DNA of 64,000 nucleotides from Bradyrhizobium arachidis (GTDB lineage Bacteria > Pseudomonadota > Alphaproteobacteria > Rhizobiales > Xanthobacteraceae). Under the pieces are notes generated by a model. It did not search any database. It was not told the origin of the DNA and saw only the letters and a list, made by a program, of their open reading frames with translations. Positions within the stretch are counted from its first letter, which is position 1; each line of letters opens with the position of its first letter. Location: NCBI RefSeq assembly GCF_024758505.1, contig NZ_CP077970.1, forward strand, positions 6,510,001 through 6,574,000, written 5' to 3'. The translations under genes were made by a program, and so were the position numbers. Below, piece after piece: positions 62,750 through 64,000 of this stretch.

Positions 62750-63939
62750 CAGGATTCGATTCCGCGCAGCGCAAGCACGGTCTTCATCCGCCGCGTCGCA
62801 AGTTCGGGATTGGCGAGCAGTCCCGCCTGATCAGCCAGGCGGAACAGCTCGGCGAGATGCAGCGTCGAGCGCGTGCTCTCCTGCCCACCGACCATGGTGA
62901 AGTGATCCTGGTGGCCGTTCAGGTAAGCCATGAACACGACGCCGGTCTTGTAGAACCGCGTCGGCGCTTTGAAGATGTGGCGCGACAGCGGCACCGTCGG
63001 CCCCAGCACGTCGTGGAAACCGGCCTGATCGCCGGCAGCCAGCCGCGACAGCGCGTAGGACGCCGCCGGCGCGATCGCGTCGAAGATGCCGAGCAGCGCG
63101 TGCGAAAAACCCTGGTCGTCGCCGGCGATCAGCTCCGCATAGTTAAAATCGTCGCCGGTGTACATCTTGATGCGCCTGTCGAGACGGCGGCGCATGTCGA
63201 TCTCGCGCTGCTTGTCGAGCAGCGAGACCTTTACGCCATCGACCTTGGCAGCGTTGCCGTTGATGATGGTAACGGCTGTATCCATCGCCTTGTCGAGATC
63301 CTTGGTGCCCCAGTAGCCGTTGAGCGCCGGATCGAACATGTCGCCGAGCCAATGGATGATGACGGGCTGAGCGACCTGCGACAGCACGCGGTCATAGACT
63401 TTTGCGTAGTCCTCGGCACTGCGCCCGAGTTTTGCCAGCGCGCGCGAGGCCATCAGGATGATGCGGCCACCGACCTTCTCGACGGCGGAGATCTGCTCCT
63501 CATAGGCGCGGATCACGTCGTCGAGGCTCTTGGCGTCCTCGACCGCAAGATGATCGGTGCCTGCCCCCGAAAACACCAGCGCATTGCGGCGCTTCGCGGC
63601 CGCAACCGAGCGCGTGATCAATTCCAGCGAGGTCGGCCAATCCAGCCCCATGCCGCGCTGCGCGGTGTCCATGGCTTCGGCAACACCGAGGCCGAGATCC
63701 CAGACATGCTCGCGGAAGGCGATGGTCTTGTCCCAGTCGACCGCAGCCGAGAGCCAGGGATCGTTGTCGGCGAGCGGATCGGCCACCATGTGCGCGGCCG
63801 AGAACGCAACGCGGTTCAGCGTGCCCTCGAGCTTAGCAGGGAAGCTGCGCGAGGCAGCAAGCCGATAGGTCTCGATCGAGCGATCCGCCCTGGGCAGCCT
63901 GAGCGACAATGACGACGTCGGCGGGACTGGCTTGTTCAT
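62749..63939 (-). CDS. DUF993 family protein (dihydrodipicolinate synthase-like TIM barrel)
   Basis: A 396-residue DUF993 protein, an aldolase-like TIM barrel related to DapA. FSAAHMVADPLADNDPWLSA, WDLGLGVAEAMDTAQRGMGL and VKVSLLDKQREIDMRRRLDR (with a candidate Schiff-base Lys) are the characteristic blocks. It commonly occurs with sugar isomerase and Gfo/Idh/MocA oxidoreductase genes in sugar or polyol catabolic clusters, as here. The reaction is not established. Confidence 0.87.
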   Translation of the reverse strand: MNKPVPPTSSLSLRLPRADRSIETYRLAASRSFPAKLEGTLNRVAFSAAHMVADPLADNDPWLSAAVDWDKTIAFREHVWDLGLGVAEAMDTAQRGMGLDWPTSLELITRSVAAAKRRNALVFSGAGTDHLAVEDAKSLDDVIRAYEEQISAVEKVGGRIILMASRALAKLGRSAEDYAKVYDRVLSQVAQPVIIHWLGDMFDPALNGYWGTKDLDKAMDTAVTIINGNAAKVDGVKVSLLDKQREIDMRRRLDRRIKMYTGDDFNYAELIAGDDQGFSHALLGIFDAIAPAASYALSRLAAGDQAGFHDVLGPTVPLSRHIFKAPTRFYKTGVVFMAYLNGHQDHFTMVGGQESTRSTLHLAELFRLADQAGLLANPELATRRMKTVLALRGIES

Positions 63940-63951
63940 GGCTCCCTCCTC

Positions 63952-64000
63952 TCAGACGTTGATTGGCGCGACGTCGACCCAGCGCCGCTCCTTCCAGCTC
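63952..64000 (-). CDS. C-terminal end of a gene running off the window, possibly Gfo/Idh/MocA oxidoreductase
   Basis: Only the last 15 codons are inside the window, reading SWKERRWVDVAPINV before the stop at 63952-63954. It ends 12 bases before the DUF993 start, in the same direction. A Gfo/Idh/MocA-type oxidoreductase would fit the cluster, but this is a context guess. Confidence 0.4.
   Translation of the reverse strand, partial: SWKERRWVDVAPINV

Overview
The window looks like chromosomal DNA from a Bradyrhizobium-type alphaproteobacterium. The basis is high GC, a paaABCDE/paaI/paaK set under PaaX, a class III-like PHA synthase with phasin, many peptide ABC transporter genes, and several families of intergenic palindromes that I associate with this group. 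That placement is inference from gene content and memory, not a database match. No tRNA, rRNA, CRISPR array, phage gene or recognisable transposase was seen.

Layout. 1-2.9 kb: a MocR-type regulator running off the left edge, a divergent EamA exporter, and a YeeE/YedE sulfur-compound transporter. 2.9-10.5 kb (minus strand): a quinone oxidoreductase-like enzyme, then the phenylacetate module paaK, paaI, paaEDCBA and paaX. 10.6-25.3 kb: a lipid and storage-polymer region with several alpha/beta hydrolases, a DUF445 membrane protein, phasin, PHA synthase with a small PhaE-like partner, a CYP102-type P450-reductase fusion, an epoxide hydrolase and a WS/DGAT acyltransferase. 25.7-39.6 kb (plus strand): twelve collinear genes forming two complete peptide ABC importers around a leaderless gamma-glutamyltransferase-like protein and a DUF1028 protein, suggesting uptake and cleavage of gamma-glutamyl or similar peptides. 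40-45.6 kb: a PilZ protein, then an overlapping sensor kinase / response regulator / REC-cyclase operon with an unknown gene. 45.7-50.8 kb: a TetR-controlled RND efflux pump. 50.9-56.4 kb: a GntR regulator and divergent EamA exporter with four operator-like repeats, a split TPP-dependent decarboxylase, a P450 and ornithine aminotransferase. 56.5-58.5 kb: a repeat-rich exported protein with two Spy/LTXXQ-like domains. 58.5-64 kb: a small gene pair described next, then an aspartic protease-like protein and a sugar/polyol catabolism cluster.

The most interesting locus is 58.7-61.9 kb. A strong sigma-70-type promoter and a strong Shine-Dalgarno sequence precede a 66-residue peptide gene whose C-terminus holds seven consecutive valines followed by Ile-Val-Phe. 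Next comes a 717-residue B12-type radical SAM protein with a PqqD-like C-terminal domain. This reads as a ribosomally synthesised, radical-SAM-modified peptide (RiPP) system with a poly-valine core. A diverged, frameshifted copy of the 3' end of the neighbouring sugar isomerase gene lies on its far side, so the module sits between direct repeats as if it had been inserted at that gene's 3' end.
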